Shown: in pieces, positions 21,401 through 33,586 of the stretch
Layout: every line of letters starts with the position of its first letter
Numbering within the stretch: the stretch's first letter is position 1
NCBI GenBank assembly: GCA_021399435.1
Contig: JAJTUP010000141.1
Coordinates: 38,179 to 102,178 of the forward strand
Reading direction: 5' to 3'
Origin: Diaporthe sp. PMI_573
Lineage: Eukaryota; Ascomycota; Sordariomycetes; Diaporthales; Diaporthaceae
DNA: 64,000 nucleotides
The notes under the pieces: model-generated
The model's input: the letters and a program-made list of their open reading frames with translations, nothing else
Told to the model about the DNA's origin: nothing
Databases searched by the model: none
Program-made: the position numbers and the translations under genes

Positions 21401-24395
21401 TAAAGTTTTTGTAGCTAAGGTAATTATAACTATAGGTATTATTTTATACTATATATACTAAATCTCTTATATTTATCTTAATACTTATTAGATTTTCTTG
21501 ATATATTCTTATATTATAAGTATAATTTATTGTTTCTTTGTATTAATTTACATTAAATTGCCCTTTTTATTAGGTTTGTATTATATTTAGCTTAACAGTA
21601 AGTTTTTTTGTCAGTTTGTAGCAGACTGCCTAGTTTATACTATTATTGTGCCGATTTGTTTAGAGGCTATTTTAAGGCCTGCCTAGGGACTAAGTCCTTC
21701 TTTCTATTATAAGAAGTAGTTGCTAGGCTTGTTTAAATATATATTTAGGTACTGTCTTTAGGGACTAAGCTTTATTTATTCTTGTAATATATAATTGTTT
21801 CTTTTGCTAAGCTAACGGGATTTGCTTAGTAAATCTGGCCAGTAGTCTAATTTATTTAAAGGTTGTTTTTCTTTAACTAAGATATTTTTAAGATTAACTA
21901 GTAATCTATTGTCTTAGTAATGTTAAACAAGAGTTGCTTAATATAGTCTTAGATCCAGACCTAGAGGTAATCAGTCTCTATATCGATAATATTGTTTCTA
22001 TAAGTAATTTCTATACTATTAACTATATTAAGTCTGTAGGGTTCCTTCTTTTTATACTAAGTAAGGAGATATCTATTTACTATCTTTAGGGAGATAAAAT
22101 TTCTCTATGCTTTACTATCGATAAGTATATAGTACTGGTAGACTCTAAGCTTTATTTTAATTTTTAAATATTAATAGTTGTCATTAGTATTTATTGTATA
22201 TAAATATTTTATAGGGGTTTTCTCTACTATCTAATGCTTTGTAGACAGCTTGTCTAGTTTTTTAGTTATTTATAATCTTTTTCTAGGACTTTGTTAATAC
22301 TCTTAATGTTTTGTTATATAATATTTTGTAATTATTATAGGTCTTCTATAAGCTGTTATATGCTTTCTTTCTATATTATAGGCTTTATAAAATTAAGGAT
22401 TTATCTTTATTACTATAGTTGGTGCTATTTTTTAACTTTGTCGTCTATATATACTTAATATTCCTTGTTTTTATAGGTACGCCATCTAGTAGGGTTATAT
22501 AGATATACTAGGGAGGTATGTAGGTTAAGTTAAAACATTATATAGCCTATAAGTTTCTATCCCTTAAAGTCGTTTTTTTTATAAGTTTGTTAGATGTTCT
22601 GCCCTTAGTACCTCTAGGGAAACTAGTTATAGCTTACTTTCTCCTATATATAGATTCTGCATCTATTATAGATATATAAGGCCTAAGAGATACTAGGATA
22701 GTAACTATAGCAAGGAAACATTCTTTCTGTATCTTTATCTTTTTTAGTCTTCTTCTTTAGTTTTTATATTACTTACTTAAAAAATCGTCCTATAATTAGT
22801 ACTTCTATAATAGTAGTCTTAGGGGCCAGTAGAAATACTTTTCCTAAATATATTTACGGGTTTTCTTGTTATACTTAAGGTATAAATAGATCTTAAGGAA
22901 TTTTTCTTGCTAGCTCCTTTCTTAAATCGCCTAAGAGTTTCTTTTGTCTTTCTACAGCTAGGGTGCATTATTGTCTCGTGCCCTTAGAGAACCAGTTAGC
23001 TCTTTCTTTATTGCTTTAATATATAGTATAGCTATTATTACAGCAAGCTGTCTAACTAAGCAAAGCATGCCTTTTGGCTTTTTTAGCCTTATCTAGCTCT
23101 ATATATACTATTTACAATAGTTATTATTAGATTATATCTCCTATTTTTAACTTGCCTTCTTATTTATTGTTAGTAGGTAAGTTTTAAGAAATAATACCAA
23201 ATAAGATTCTTCTATCTTCTACTACCTAGTTAGGATATACTAGATATAGCTTGTACCATTCTATCCTATACTAGCAATATTATTTGGTAATAGCTTGTTA
23301 TATTTTTAAGTATAGTGGCCTGCTAGTATAGGTAAATATATTAGCTTGTCTAAAGCCTTTAGGTATAGGCTTTTAGTTCTTTTTTTTACTATAATATTCT
23401 TATATAAAGTATCCTTTCTTTCTATAATTAAAGCATTTAATATCCTTTTTATTTCTTCGTTAAGCGGTATTAAGTTCTATAGGGTCTACCTACTATTTCT
23501 ACTAGGTTAGGTTGTTATAATTATATTTTCTTTTAGAGTTAAACTTATTTTATCTATTAGAATTATTATTCTAGAATTATCTAGAGGTATTATCTTTTTG
23601 TTCTAGGCGTTATTTATAAAGCCTATTATTGATTTTAATAGCTAGTTTAATATATTATAGAAAGTCGTTAGGTTAGTCTTGTTTAGCTAATTTATCATTT
23701 ACTTTTTCTTTTAGTCTCTAATAAAATATAAAGATTTTAATATTATCTATATAGTCTATATATATATAGATTTAGTAAAATTCGGCTATATAGATAGTTA
23801 TTAGGCCTTATTATTTATAGTTTATAAGTTCTTATTCTACTTACTATTCTTTATCTAGGTCTTAAAATAGAGATTTAAGGGTATTTTTATAATTCTTATA
23901 TTTACTGAAAATATTCTATATCTCTTATTTACATTTCTTAAAGTTCTTAATATTAACAAAGTCGGTAAGGTAGGGTTTAAACCAGGCAAGAACTCTTTCT
24001 TTAAGGAATAAAGATATATATATAATTTACTTCCTATCCGGCTGGCTATCTAGATAATTAAAATATTAGTAAGCCCATACCTATATAAGGTAGGCCTATA
24101 ACTATCTAGTTATTCTATTATATAGAATTAGGCTGTTAAGCCTAATATTCTCTTTAATTAAAATTAGGGTATTAATAATATTGGCAATAGCTTAAAGGGT
24201 AGTAATTTTCTGTTTAAGTCCTTCTATTTCCTCGTTCTGGCAAGCTTATCTGTCGATAAAGGCGCGAAGCCTAGTTATTTCTTTAACCAGCTCCTTAAGC
24301 TACTAGGGGTTTATCTCGGTATTATTATTATTATTGGCACTGTCTAATTCCTGCTAGAGGTTACACTAAAGTTAGTTGTTTCCAAATCCAGACAT
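18470..24395 (-). pseudogene. RIP-destroyed gag-pol of the minus family A element
   Basis: Gag begins at an ATG at 24395 (minus), with the same MSGFGN-type opening as the copy at 26818. Reading through RIP stops, the RT active-site motif appears as YLDN near 20698-20740 instead of the functional YxDD. RNase H and integrase follow toward 18470. Almost every Gln/Trp codon in CpA/TpG context is a stop. Small plus-strand frames inside it (for example 20384-20614) are antisense shadows. Confidence 0.8.
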
Positions 24396-24463
24396 TATAA
24401 AGAAATTTGCGTATAATATTGCTTAGAGTCTACATTATAATGTAAAAATAAGGGCAATTAAAA

Positions 24464-24922
24464 TATAATAATTAAGGTTTTCTAGGTTGTCTAAATCAAG
24501 AAATCAAGTTTATGTCTAAGATATATAATAAGGCAGTTAATTAAGCAATAGAGTTTCTAACAATAATTACAAGCTAATAAAAGCTATTCGGGGTAAATAC
24601 TTAGATTAACTGCTAAAGAGCTGTCTATACTATCTATCTAGTAATAAGCGTATCCTTATATATTCATCTCTTCAGCCTGGCTCACAAGGCTTACCTGGCT
24701 CACTGGTAATCCGGTGATCTTGGTAATCCAGTTGGCTCACTTGGCTTACTGCCCTGCTAGTAATCCAAGTAATCCATCCTTAGGTAAGCAAATGTCCCAG
24801 GTTACATGCACTAATGGTCGTGCCTCTTCCTGCAGGCCTAGCTAGCTGGCCTGTGGGGTTTACCTGCGCCTCTAGGGGACCAACAGTTAAATCCTGGTTC
24901 TATTCCTGTTACGTTTGTGACA
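24464..24922 (-). repeat. 5' LTR of minus family A element (459 bp)
   Basis: Begins TATAATAATTAAGG (RIP-altered from TGTAATGATCAAGG) and ends GTTTGTGACA on the plus strand. The right half (about 24700-24922) keeps normal composition, while the left half shows RIP changes. Followed by target copy GTAAT. Confidence 0.9.
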
Positions 24923-24927
24923 GTAAT

Positions 24928-25975
24928 CAAAAAGAAATTAGGATTAAAAAGTATGCCAGAGGCTAACTAGAGTTTTTATTACAAAAAGGCAAAACCAACT
25001 TACTATATATCCTTTAATACCAAAAACCTATTAAGGCAAACCCATCATTTAGAGATAACCCGGCCTTAAGAAAGGTCAAACTAGTCTAAAATCCTAATCT
25101 ACCTAGAAAACCGCTGGTAATTAGATCTATATTAATAACCTTAGACTTATCTTTCCATACTATTATTATAGGCAAAGAGTAGATTTATTTAAAAGATCTA
25201 CAAACCTTTATTAATACTATAAAAAAGAGACAAGTAATAAAGAATACTTCTAATTAGGGCAATAAGGCAATATATAAAGCTATACCAGATACCCCTTATC
25301 CTAAAATACACGTTTACTTTAAAAATAATTTACTAAACCTAAGTAGTCTAAGCCAAAAGGAACCAAATAACTTAGAAAGCCTAACAGCTAAAGAATTTAC
25401 TAAGCCTACAAAACCTAAGAAAGTTAGTATAAAAACAGAAAAACCAACCTATACTAAGCCAAAAAAACAACTGGCAAAAACCTTACCTCTAAAAGAAATA
25501 ATAGTACAAGCAATTCTTAGCAAAACTATTAAGATATATACTTCTAATCTTCTAGCTCTTAAGAAGATAAATACTGCTTTAATTAGGTACCTACAAGCTT
25601 TACAAGATAGGGTAAAAACTATTTTGCAAGTCTCTTTTAAACCTATCTACAAAATAAAGGGACAGAAAAACCAATACCCAAGCATTAAGGTTATTAGCAT
25701 TCTAACAAGCAACTTACCAGAAGAAACTACTCTAATCCTAATAATAATTAAATATTATATTAGCTCTCTAGCTATATTAACTTTAGATATAATTAACTAA
25801 AAATATTATAGTTTAGCTTTCTTTACTATATATATAGGGAGCAACTAATATACACCTTTACCGGCTTTAGTTAATACCGGGGCAGAGATAAATCTACTAC
25901 TATTAAGCTATTATAGCTAAAACTAGCTTACTTATTCTCCTTTTAAGGATATAACCTCTACAGTCTATAACAAAG
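24928..25975 (+). pseudogene. Degraded retroelement gag/protease segment
   Basis: A plus frame is readable with few interruptions from about 25140 to 25960. It is Lys/Pro-rich (a nucleocapsid-like or linker region with KPTKPKK) and then contains ALVNTGAEINLL near 25865-25905. That matches the retropepsin active-site pattern D-T/S-G-A with the catalytic Asp codon turned to Asn, as RIP would do. It is interrupted upstream by the family A element at 17188. I cannot say whether it is Ty1- or Ty3-like. Confidence 0.6.
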
Positions 25976-26234
25976 AAGCCTTATGATTACAGACCAATTA
26001 GATATCTTAAGGATACTTCTGGTAATTTGTACGGATTTCTACTTGCTCTACAAGTATCTGGTAAAGCTGGGAACTACTAAGGAGAAGAGGCTTATAATAG
26101 ATATTATGTCCCTTTGCCAGACATATAAGTGACGGGAAATCAACAAGGTATAATGGATAAATGGTGATAATAACCCTGTAGATACTATTACAAAGGTATT
26201 GCTAAATAAAGCTTTGGAACGCCTTATTAATACT
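25976..26234 (+). pseudogene. C-terminal end of a Ty1/copia polyprotein (RNase H)
   Basis: The plus frame reads ITDQLDILRILLVICTDFY, then KLGTTKEKRLIIDIMSL, then a WINGDNNPVDTITK segment and NKALERLINT just before the LTR. This order is the copia RNase H tail as I know it from fungal polyproteins. Only two or three RIP-type stops occur. It abuts the family B LTR directly, which identifies family B as a copia-type element. Its 5' boundary with the protease-containing segment is abrupt, so most of the polyprotein is missing. Confidence 0.65.
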
Positions 26235-26283
26235 TGTTAAACGGAAACGCTTGTGTGGGCGCTGCACGCAGAGAGTTACCCTA

Positions 26284-26750
26284 TGTCACGACCCTGACAG
26301 AAATAGGACTAACGGTTGGTTCTGACCTGGAATAGTTCTACTCGGCCAGCAGAATAGGCCAGACGAAAGGCACGGCAGGCATAGCCCCGACGGTACGTGA
26401 CCAAGGATTCTTTACGTAACGGGATCACTGGGATTACCAGGCCTTGGTAGTGAGCCCTAGTGAGCTAATACCATGGATTACTCCGGATTACCTGGATTAC
26501 CAGTGATCTAGTAGTGAGCTAAGTGAGCCAGCCTGAAGAGATGGACTATATAGAATATACTCATTACTAGTAGATAGCATTAGGATAGGATAGCTCTTTA
26601 GTAGTTAATCTAAGTATTTACCCTCAATAGCTTTTATTAGCTTTTGATTATTATTAGAAACCCTATTACTTAATTAACCGCCTTGTTATATATTTTAGAT
26701 ATAAACCCTGATCTACGGTTTAGAGGACCTAGGAAATCTTGATTATTATA
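26284..26750 (+). repeat. 5' LTR of family A element (467 bp)
   Basis: Starts TGTCACGACCCTGACAG and ends GATTATTATA, RIP-altered from the GATCATTACA seen in the 3' copy. The U3 part holds clustered short repeats of GGATTAC and GTGAGC types (about 26425-26525). No tRNA-complementary primer site is obvious just downstream. Confidence 0.93.
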
Positions 26751-26817
26751 TTTTGACTGCTTTTGTTTATATGTTACGACGCGGACTTTGAGCAATATTA
26801 TATGTAATACCTTTATA

Positions 26818-27846
26818 ATGTCTGGATTTGGAAATAACTAATTTTAGTGTAATCTCTAGCAAGAATTGAATAGCGCTAGTAATAATAATAATACTGGGAT
26901 GAACCTTTAGTAGCTTAAAGAGCTAGTTAAAGAAGTGACTAGGCTCTGTGCTTTTATTAACGGGCAAGCTTGCTAGAACGAGGAAATAGAAAGACTTAAG
27001 TAGGAGGTTACCACCCTTTGAGCTACTGCTAATATCATTAATACTCTAATTTCAACTAAGGAAAACATTAGGCTTAATAGTCTAATCCCGTATGATGGAA
27101 TAATTAGATAACTACAGGCCCACCTTATATAGATACGGGCTTACCAATGTTTCAATTACCTAGATAGCTAGCTAGATGGGAAGTAAATTATATATACATC
27201 TTTATTTCTTAAAGAAAGAGCCCTTGCCTAGTTTAAACCCTACCTTACCGACTTTATTAACGCTAAGAACTTTGAGGAATGTAAGTAAGAAATGTAGGAT
27301 ATTTTTAGTAAATATAAAAATTATGAAAATGCCCTTAAATCTTTATTTTAAGACCTAGACGAAAAATAATAAGTAGAATAAAAACTTATAAACTGTAAAT
27401 AATGAGGCCTAGTAACTGCCTACGTAGCTGAATTCTGCCGAATCTATACGTGTGTAAACTATACAGATAGTACTAAGATCTTTATGTTCTACCAAGGACT
27501 GAAAGAAGAAGTGAAGGATGAATTGGCTAAACAAGACCGACCTGACGACTTTTTATAGTATGTTAAACTAGCCATTAAGATCGATAATAGGCTTTACAAA
27601 TAACGCTTGGAACGAAAAGGCAATACCTCTAGATAATTCCGGAATAATTCTAATGGATGAAATAAACCTAATTCTGGAAAAAGATATAATTGTAATAACC
27701 CGACCTAGTGGGGACAATAGGCAGGCCTTATGGAACTCGATGCTGCTTAACGAAGAGACAAAAGGGACATTAAATGCTATAACTGTAATAAGATGGGACA
27801 CTTTGCAAAAGAGTGCCATAGCCCTAAGAAAAATAGAGATTAGAAG
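26818..27846 (+). pseudogene. gag of family A element, with intact zinc knuckle codons
   Basis: Starts ATGTCTGGATTTGG. A Gln/Asn-rich N-terminus is followed by a coiled-coil (LKELVKEVTRL) and a retrotransposon-gag-like helical region with FINAKNFEECK. The nucleocapsid CCHC knuckle (CX2CX4HX4C) at 27775-27816 has all four metal ligands, CYNC then H then C. Scattered stops are all of RIP type (TAG/TAA for Gln or Trp). In the 47072 copy the same four ligands are changed to Tyr. Confidence 0.8.
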
Positions 27847-30800
27847 CCTGTACCTGAAGGCTCTAGACAAGCCAACGTGATTACCCGTATTAGCGGACTA
27901 CTACGTTTAAAGATATAACAGGCTATTACTAAACAACACTGCTGGTGTAGGACCGAGTGGTATAAACTGTGCCTAGTATACCCAGACTAAGCAGTAGAAG
28001 ACAGAAGGATCTTATTTAGTATCACTCCCTAAAACTTACCTACTAACGACAAATAAAAAGGTAAGTTGAAAACAGGAGAGATAATCTAATAACAACTATT
28101 ATAGCTAGTATATATAAAACTAGACAAGGCTGAAAAAGCCAGAAAGTACTCCTTACTTAGCTGGACAGCCTGCTATAACGATAACTATATTATATATTTA
28201 AGCAACAAAGAAGGAACTAACTAGTTTCCTAAGGGTGTAGGATAATGGCGTACCCTGGCTGTAAGAGGATAGAAGGAACTCCTATATAACCTGAGAAAGG
28301 AGCTAGTAAGGAAAATTCCCCAAGATCTACTCGTACCTTGAGCACAATAAGAGGACCTGCGGGCATACTTAGAAAGAGCACCCCTACTAGCCCCTAGAAC
28401 TAACATTATAGAAGTACTAATTATAGAATGACCCTTTAAGTAAGTAATACGAGAACCGAGAAAGGAGACTAAGAAGGATAGAGATATAGGGAGGACATTT
28501 CCTTGCTATAGTTACTATCTTAGTATCTTTTGGGCCTTATGTATCTATAATAGATGTAGAATCTATATATAAGAGAAAGCAAGCCATAACTGGTTTCCTT
28601 AGAGATACTAAAGGTAGGATATCTGATAAACTTACAAAAGAGGTGACTTTAAGGGATAGGAACTCAAGAAATAATATAATAATGTAGGCTACGTAACATT
28701 TTAACTCAACTCATATACCCCCCTAGTATGCCTACATAACCCTACCAGATGGCATACCTGTAAGAATAAGAAATATTAAGTATATATAGACGACAAGGTT
28801 AAAGAATGGCACTAACTATAGTAATAAGGACAAATCCATAGCCCTATAAAGCCCACAATACAGGACAAAAGCATATAATAGCTTATAAAAGACCTGTAAT
28901 AATTATAGAGTATTATATAACGAAACATTAAGAGTATTGATAAAGTCTTAGGAAAGGACTATAAATAGCTAAAAAACTAGACAAGCTATCTATAAAACCT
29001 TAGACAGTAAGAAAGACCCCTACAAGATACTTATATATAATAAATACTAATAATAACTATCGATATTTAAAAATCAAGGTAGAGCTTGGAGCCTACCAGT
29101 GCTATACACTTATCAATAATAGAGCACAGGGAAACTTTATCTCCTTAAGAATAGTAAATAGATACTACCTTATATGGTATAAGAAGAGGGAACCCTACAG
29201 ACTTAACGTAGTTAATAGCACGGAAGTTGCTTATAGAAACGGCATTATTAACATAAAGACTAATTACTTCTAGGTCTGGATCTAGAACTATATCGAGTAA
29301 CTCTCGTTTAACATTATTAAGATAGTAGATTATTAATTAATCCTAGGAATACCTTGATTAAAAAAGAACAATCTTTGGATAGATTAGACTACTAGCTAGA
29401 TTTACTAGGCAAACCCTGTTAGCTTAGTAAAAGGAACAATCATATATTACAAGGATAAGCAGAGCTTAGTTCCTAAGGATAGTATTTAAATATATGCTTA
29501 AATAAGCCTAGCAACTACCTTTTAAAACGGAGAGAAGAACTTAGTCCCTAGGCAGGCTTTAGAATAGCCCCTAAACAAGCCGGCACGGCAACAGTATAAA
29601 CCGGACGGTCTGCTACAGACTAACGAGAAAAACTTACTATTAAGCTAAACATAATATAAACCTAATAAAGAAGGCGGTTTAATGTAGACCAATATAAGGA
29701 AACAACAAATCGTGCTTATAGCATAAGAATGTATTAAGGAAATCTAATAGGTGTTAAAATAGATACAAGAGATCTAGTACACATAGTATAAAATAATACC
29801 TATAGTTATAGTTACCTTACCTATAGAAACCTTACAGCAAGTACTAAAGGCCTAAAGAATTAGCTTAGTAAAACGAGTTAAGCCTATTTTTTAATAATTT
29901 ATTACCTACCTATAGAAGGCCAAGGCAGTAGAGAAGGATCCTTAGAAGCTTATACCTTAGGAATACTATAAGTATACTAAGCTGTTTTTAGCTATACTTG
30001 ATACCAGACTACCTAAATATAATAATTAGGATTATAAAATACCCCTAGAACCAGGAAAGATGCCTAAATTTTCTAAAATCTATGGATTTAACGAAATATA
30101 ACTCAAGGTATTTAGAAAGTATCTTGATAAAAACCTAGAAAAAGGTTATATTTAACTATCTACTTTACCTATAAGATATCCGATTTTTTTCGTACTAAAG
30201 AAAAATAAAAAGCTATAACTTTGTATAGATTATCGCTAACTGAACGACATTACTATTAAAAACCACTACTTGCTATTTTTAATTAAAGAACTACGAGACT
30301 AACTATAAGGAGCTTAATGGTTTACAGCCCTAGACCTTAAAGGAGCCTATAACCTTATTAGAATAAAAAAGGGTAAAGAATGGAAAACAGTGTTCTAAAT
30401 ATGCTATGGATACTTTAAATATCTGGTTATACTATTTAAATTAATTAACATACTAGTATTATTTTAAGCTATAATTAATTACGTTCTTAGAGAATATTTA
30501 GATATCTTTATAGTTATATATCTAGATAATATCCTTATCTACTCTAAAATACTTGAAAAATACAGGGAATATATATACAAGGTACTATAAAAGCTTTAAG
30601 ACATAAAATTCTTAGTCAAACTAGAGAAAAGCAAGTTTCATACCAAGAAAGTCAACTACCTTAGATACACCATCCAGCCTGGATAGATTATAATGTAAGT
30701 ATCTAAAATCGAAGCCATCAAGTACTAGCTTATACCTATAAATATTAAGAAAGTTTAAGGATTCCTTGAATACGTCAACTTCTATAGATAATTCATTAAA

Positions 30801-32870
30801 GGCTATAGAGGACTTATAAAGCCTCTTACTAATTTTACTAAAAAGGATGGTGAATTTTAATAGATATAAGAAGTATAAGATACTTTTAATATAATAACCT
30901 AGAAGATTCTAGAAGAACTAATACTAGTTAAAGCAGACCCTAATAAGGTCTACAAAGTTAAGACCAACGTATTAAACTTTATAATAGGAGGATAACTAGG
31001 TTAACAAGATAATTAAGGCAAACTATACTCTATTATATTCTTTTCGAAAAAACTTAATAAACTAGAGCTTAATTACCCTATATACAATAAAGAACTTATA
31101 GTAATAATTAAAGTATTTAAGGAATGGTAACATTACCTTATAGAAGCTAAGTACTAGGTTTAAGTCTATATTGACTATAAGAATTTTATATACTTTATAA
31201 TAACTAAAAAACTTAATAAATACTAAATTAGATAGGTAGAGTTCTTATTATAATTCAACCTCAGGATTATTTACCATAAGGGATTTGAGAACGAACAAGT
31301 AGACGTATTTAGTAGATGGCTAGACTACCTATAGGAGGTTCCACTAGAAATATAGAGTATTTTTTAAGTTATACCTAACAGAGACTTATTATAAAAGCCT
31401 TGATAACTAGTAATGATACTCTAAGCCAAGGTTAACTTTAGCTAGAAAAATAAGCTTAAGATAGCCTACCAGAATATATTTTTAGAAGCTAAAGGATAAA
31501 TAGTAGAAGATAATAGAATGTTGTATCAAGGAAGACAACTCTTTATACCTGTAGACCTATAAAAGAAATTTATTAAACGGATCTACGAGGCCCTAGTGTA
31601 TAGATACTAAGAAATTACAGCGATAATTAAAAGAATTAGACAATACTATTACTTTCTAGGGATAAAGAGGGAAGTCTAAATAGTTATCTAGGACTACGAG
31701 ATATATTATAAGAGTAAGACCGTAAGGTATAAACCTTATAGCCTACTACAACTTTTACTAGTACTTAACAAACTATAGTGATTTATTAGCCTAGACTTTA
31801 TTATTAAGCTACTACTTTTAAAGGAACTAATAATAGGAGCTTAATATAATAGTATCCTAGTTATCATTAATAGATTTATAAAATACTCTTACTTCTTACT
31901 ATACAAGGAAGCAAGTAATGTAGATAATCTTGTATATACTTTCCTACAGATAATTATCAGCAATTATAGTGTATTATAAGAAATAGTATTAGATAGAGGA
32001 ATAGTATTTACCTCTAACTTTTAGTAATTACTTATAAAATAACTCGGTATAAAATTAAAGCTATCTACAGCCTTCTACCCTTAAATAGATGGATAAACTA
32101 AAAGATTAAACTAGATTTTAGAATAGTATCTCTATAGTTATATTAACTACGAATAGGATAATTAAGTATAGTTGTTACCTATGGTATAGTTTACCTATAA
32201 TAGTATAGATATAGGTATTATGAAGGTTTTACCTTTCTATACAAACTATGGCTATAAACTAGAAGCCTATAAAGAACCAATCTCTAGGCTAGAAGTATAA
32301 TTAGCTACGGAAAGGGTAACTAAGATTTGGAATCTTTAGAAAGAACTTCGGTAAGAACTACTCTTTGTGTAAGAACAAATGATAACCTACACTAATAGAA
32401 AAAGGTTGAAGGGACTAACCTTAGAAGAGGAGGATAAAGTCTACCTACTCTGGAAAAACATTAAAACTAAACGACCAAACGATAAATTAGACTATAAGAA
32501 AATTAGACTATTTAAGATTGAAAAGAAACTATTAGATACTAATTTTAGACTCTTATTACTAACGAAAATACGGATATACCCGGTTTTTTATATATCGCTC
32601 TTGGAACCCGTATTAGCTAACGCACGGCTTGAAACATAGATTGAACTTGACAACAACGAAAAGGAATGGGAGGTTGAGAAAATTTTGGATTCTAGAATGT
32701 ATAATACCGATACTGAATATCTGGTTAAATGGAAAGGCTATGACGATAAGGACAATACCTGGGAACCCCTTAAGAACCTAACGAACTGTTAGCAGGCACT
32801 CTAGAGTTACCAGACAACTATGAAGAAAAATCTACGTCAGCCCCTTCTATCACGGAACTCTAGTCTATAA
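27847..32870 (+). pseudogene. pol of family A element (protease, RT, RNase H, integrase, chromodomain)
   Basis: Read through RIP stops, the RT region lies at about 30130-30580: FFVLKKNKK, CIDYR, ALDLKGAYNLIRI and the active site as IYLDNILIYS, i.e. YLDN rather than YxDD. Integrase follows around 31580-32180 with LDRG, then STAFYP-DG motifs. From 32379 the frame is nearly clean. A chromodomain occupies about 32664-32790: [27 protein letters not shown]. This domain is known in chromoviruses to direct integration toward methylated-histone chromatin. The frame ends TAA at 32868-32870, overlapping the antisense gene's stop. Confidence 0.85.
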
Positions 32871-33468
32871 CGCTAAAAGCCCCACCAGACTGTAGACGCG
32901 AGGCAGGCTCGGAAGCTTTGGCCAAGGAGCGATTGAGCTCCCCCTCTTTTGCCCGCTCTGCAGCCTCTAACTTATCTAACGACTGAAAACCACGACGAAT
33001 TATTTTACGGCCTCGGGAAGATACCTCCTGACGCTGCTGCCTTAAACGGCCCAGATGGGCCAATCGCTTATTTATTTTATGCTGTTGACTTAGTAAAGCT
33101 TTCTGTGTGATACGGAGCCGCTTCTGGGACAACTGAAGCTCGCTCTTCGCCGCTTTCTCCTTATGCTTGATGTGCTGTTTCTCGTTAATAAGATGCTGAA
33201 CTGATGATAAGTCAGCCAAGGGAATAGCATAGAAACCCGAAAGAGACGAACCCGAATTTATGGATAAACCGGTACTATTACAAGAACGACCTCTTCGAAT
33301 ATAGGCCGTGCAATGAGAATGGCCCTCGGCCATCTTGTACGACTACCCCTTTGATTTGCAAGAAGAATAAGGTATGGCTTTAAAACTAGTCTCCTCGATT
33401 AGCAAAGCAAGCGCTTGACGTTGCTCAGTTTTACGCGAAGGACGAGGTTTGGAAATACGACCTGACAT
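32860..33468 (-). pseudogene. Antisense extra gene of family A element (copy 2, best preserved)
   Basis: Minus-strand frame of 203 codons from ATG at 33468 (start MSGRISKPRPSRKTEQR) to TAG at 32860-32862, with one in-frame TAG (about 33336) that RIP of CAG or TGG would explain; a clean 157-codon ATG frame lies inside it (33333-32860). Residues 1-25 are basic; the middle has a Cys-rich stretch (SYKMAEGHSHC, then RRGRSC), and the rest is a Gln/Lys/Arg-rich coiled coil with HKINKRLAHLGRLRQQR and RGFQSLDKLE. It overlaps the pol stop by 11 bp, so the two genes are convergent. Similar proteins annotated as hypothetical in ascomycetes come to mind, but I cannot search. Its function is unknown. Confidence 0.75.
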
Positions 33469-33586
33469 GTTGTCAGCACGGTTAGAGGACAAACGGAAAC
33501 ACGTAAAAACATGACAGAGAGAAAAATAGAAAGGAAAACCTACGAACTAATCTTTGAGGACAAAGAAACATGGAGGAGGGGAATAA

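Larger units (their letters stand above)
17188..24922 (-). mobile_element. Complete Ty3/gypsy family A retrotransposon, reverse orientation
   Basis: Two LTRs (17188-17651 and 24464-24922) bound a 6.8-kb interior. The 5-bp target duplication GTAAT flanks both ends. The interior order on the minus strand is gag, protease, RT, integrase, then a purine-rich PPT (plus strand TTATTCCCCTCCTC directly right of 17651). A plus-strand extra gene sits between pol and this 3' LTR. Interior genes are heavily RIP-mutated. Homologous to the elements at 26284, 42826 and 47072. Confidence 0.93.

Noticed and set aside
27568..27880. Overlapping ~100-codon frames on both strands in family A gag
   Set aside because: The zinc-knuckle frame of gag is a different frame here; these are shadows.
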